6,505 nt of DNA, from the NCBI GenBank assembly GCA_036405495.1, contig DASWXL010000098.1:1-6505 (forward strand), read 5' to 3'. Below are positions 5,950-6,505 of this stretch, piece after piece. Numbering within the stretch: the stretch's first letter is position 1; the number at the start of each line of letters is the position of its first letter. Both the position numbers and the translations under genes were made by a program. The notes under the pieces are model-generated. The model saw only the letters and a program-made list of their open reading frames with translations. It was not told the origin of the DNA and did not search any database. The stretch comes from DASWTL01 sp036405495 (GTDB lineage Bacteria > Bacteroidota > Bacteroidia > Sphingobacteriales > Sphingobacteriaceae).

Positions 5950-6351
5950 CTAACTAACGCTGAACTGATGCTGCACTTTAGCTCCTAACATATAATCCGT
6001 AATGGTCATCCTGATGTTCTTATAGTCTTGGGAATAATCGGCGATAGATGCGATCCGGTTATTGAACACCAGGTACTCGAACAGGCACGCGGATATTTGT
6101 TCTGCCAGCTTTGCCATGAACTTATGTTCTTCTGTGTGAAGAGATTCTAATAATTGCAACGCTCCGTTGATGGTCGTGATCTTCAGGTCAGCTTCAATAA
6201 CCGGCGCGCCGCTGAACGTGAACTCAATGCTGATGTCATCTGCTGCCGGCTTATATCCGGTCAGCTTTTTGACGGCCCTGAATACCGCGGTTCTCACTTC
6301 TTTTTCGCGTTCTTCTAATTCAGGAAAGCTTCCGGTAATTGTGTATTTCAT
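5950..6351 (-). CDS. Hypothetical protein, 133 aa, unrecognised
   Basis: I do not recognise a family. The frame has a good ATG at 6349-6351 and a coding-like composition. It reads as an alternating strand/helix protein: a short first strand (MKYTITGSF), an acidic-basic amphipathic helix (ELEEREKEVRTAVFRAVKKL, 11-30), two strands (ISIEFTFSG and VIEADLKITT), a central helix of about 63-97 (ALQLLESLHTEEHKFMAKLAEQISACLFEYLVF), and a final strand region (IRMTITDYMLGAKVQHQFSVS). There are no membrane segments or signal peptide, so it is probably a small cytoplasmic alpha/beta protein. It overlaps the DUF1801 transcript tail to tail, with a 2-bp gap and no terminator between them. It is divergent from the gene beginning at 6464. 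Confidence 0.75.
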   Translation of the reverse strand: MKYTITGSFPELEEREKEVRTAVFRAVKKLTGYKPAADDISIEFTFSGAPVIEADLKITTINGALQLLESLHTEEHKFMAKLAEQISACLFEYLVFNNRIASIADYSQDYKNIRMTITDYMLGAKVQHQFSVS

Positions 6352-6370
6352 GATCTGGCTTTATTTACGT

Positions 6371-6378
6371 CAAAGTAA
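6371..6378 (-). promoter_or_regulatory. Possible -7 element for the 133-aa hypothetical gene
   Basis: The minus strand reads TTACTTTG, seven of eight positions of TAnnTTTG, 19 bp ahead of the ATG at 6351. No -33 TTTG is found at the right distance. The resulting leader would be only about 13 nt. Confidence 0.22.
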
Positions 6379-6463
6379 CAGCGGGAGAATGCAGCGTATC
6401 TGCGCCGGCAGTTTCACACGTAAAAAAATGTTCATAGATTGAGCGCTGCATAATCACTTCGCT

Positions 6464-6505
6464 ATGCCTACAAACCTCGACGCCCTTCTCCGCTATCACA
6501 CCATC
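6464..6505 (+). CDS. Start of a possible WYL-domain regulator (C-terminus outside window)
   Basis: Only the first 14 codons are visible: MPTNLDALLRYHTI, open to the window edge. Bacteroidota WYL-domain transcription regulators commonly begin with a closely similar stretch (M.TN..AL.RY.TID) leading into a winged-helix domain, which is the basis of the call and is from memory of the family. The upstream 112 bp (6352-6463) separate it from the divergent 133-aa gene and would hold both promoters. With so little sequence, the coding call is reasonable but the product is tentative. Confidence 0.5.
   Translation, partial: MPTNLDALLRYHTI

Overview
The window looks like chromosomal DNA from a member of the Bacteroidota, probably a soil or rhizosphere Sphingobacteriia/Chitinophagia/Cytophagia-type bacterium. 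This is inferred from moderate GC content, A-rich leaders with no Shine-Dalgarno sequences, several matches to the Bacteroidota promoter element TAnnTTTG just upstream of genes, and the gene families present. No RNA gene, insertion sequence, CRISPR array, origin or attachment site was seen, and no gene-free stretch exceeds about 190 bp.

Left third (1-2446), all read on the minus strand. The 3' edge is occupied by a truncated PAS-GAF-PAS sensor protein that starts at 920 and runs off the window at base 1. Upstream of it lies a 12-helix MFS transporter (1083-2249) that appears to start at a TTG codon, with a good -7 element just ahead. Between the transporter and the next gene is a 40-codon open frame (2299-2421) encoding a very hydrophobic, one-helix peptide, which is a candidate small membrane protein.

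Middle (2447-5454). A GlxA-type regulator (DJ-1/PfpI-like domain fused to an AraC helix-turn-helix domain) reads leftward. Diverging from it is a rightward run of four small genes: an AHSA1/SRPBCC protein, a DoxX-like four-helix membrane protein, a second AHSA1/SRPBCC protein and a VOC (PhnB-like) protein. The divergent intergenic region carries three TGTCAT-core repeats spaced 22 and 33 bp, which could be operators for the regulator.

Right end (5455-6505). A DUF1801 protein follows with its own candidate promoter. It converges, with only 2 bp between stop codons, on an unrecognised 133-aa minus-strand gene. At the right edge the first 14 codons of a further rightward gene are visible; they resemble the N-terminus of Bacteroidota WYL-domain regulators.

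Functionally, the SRPBCC/DoxX/SRPBCC/VOC/DUF1801 set with an adjacent GlxA regulator resembles small accessory clusters thought to deal with small hydrophobic ligands or stress. No member has a substrate that can be read from the sequence. The clearest leads beyond ordinary annotation are the 40-codon membrane peptide, the repeat array in the divergent promoter region, and the unrecognised convergent gene.
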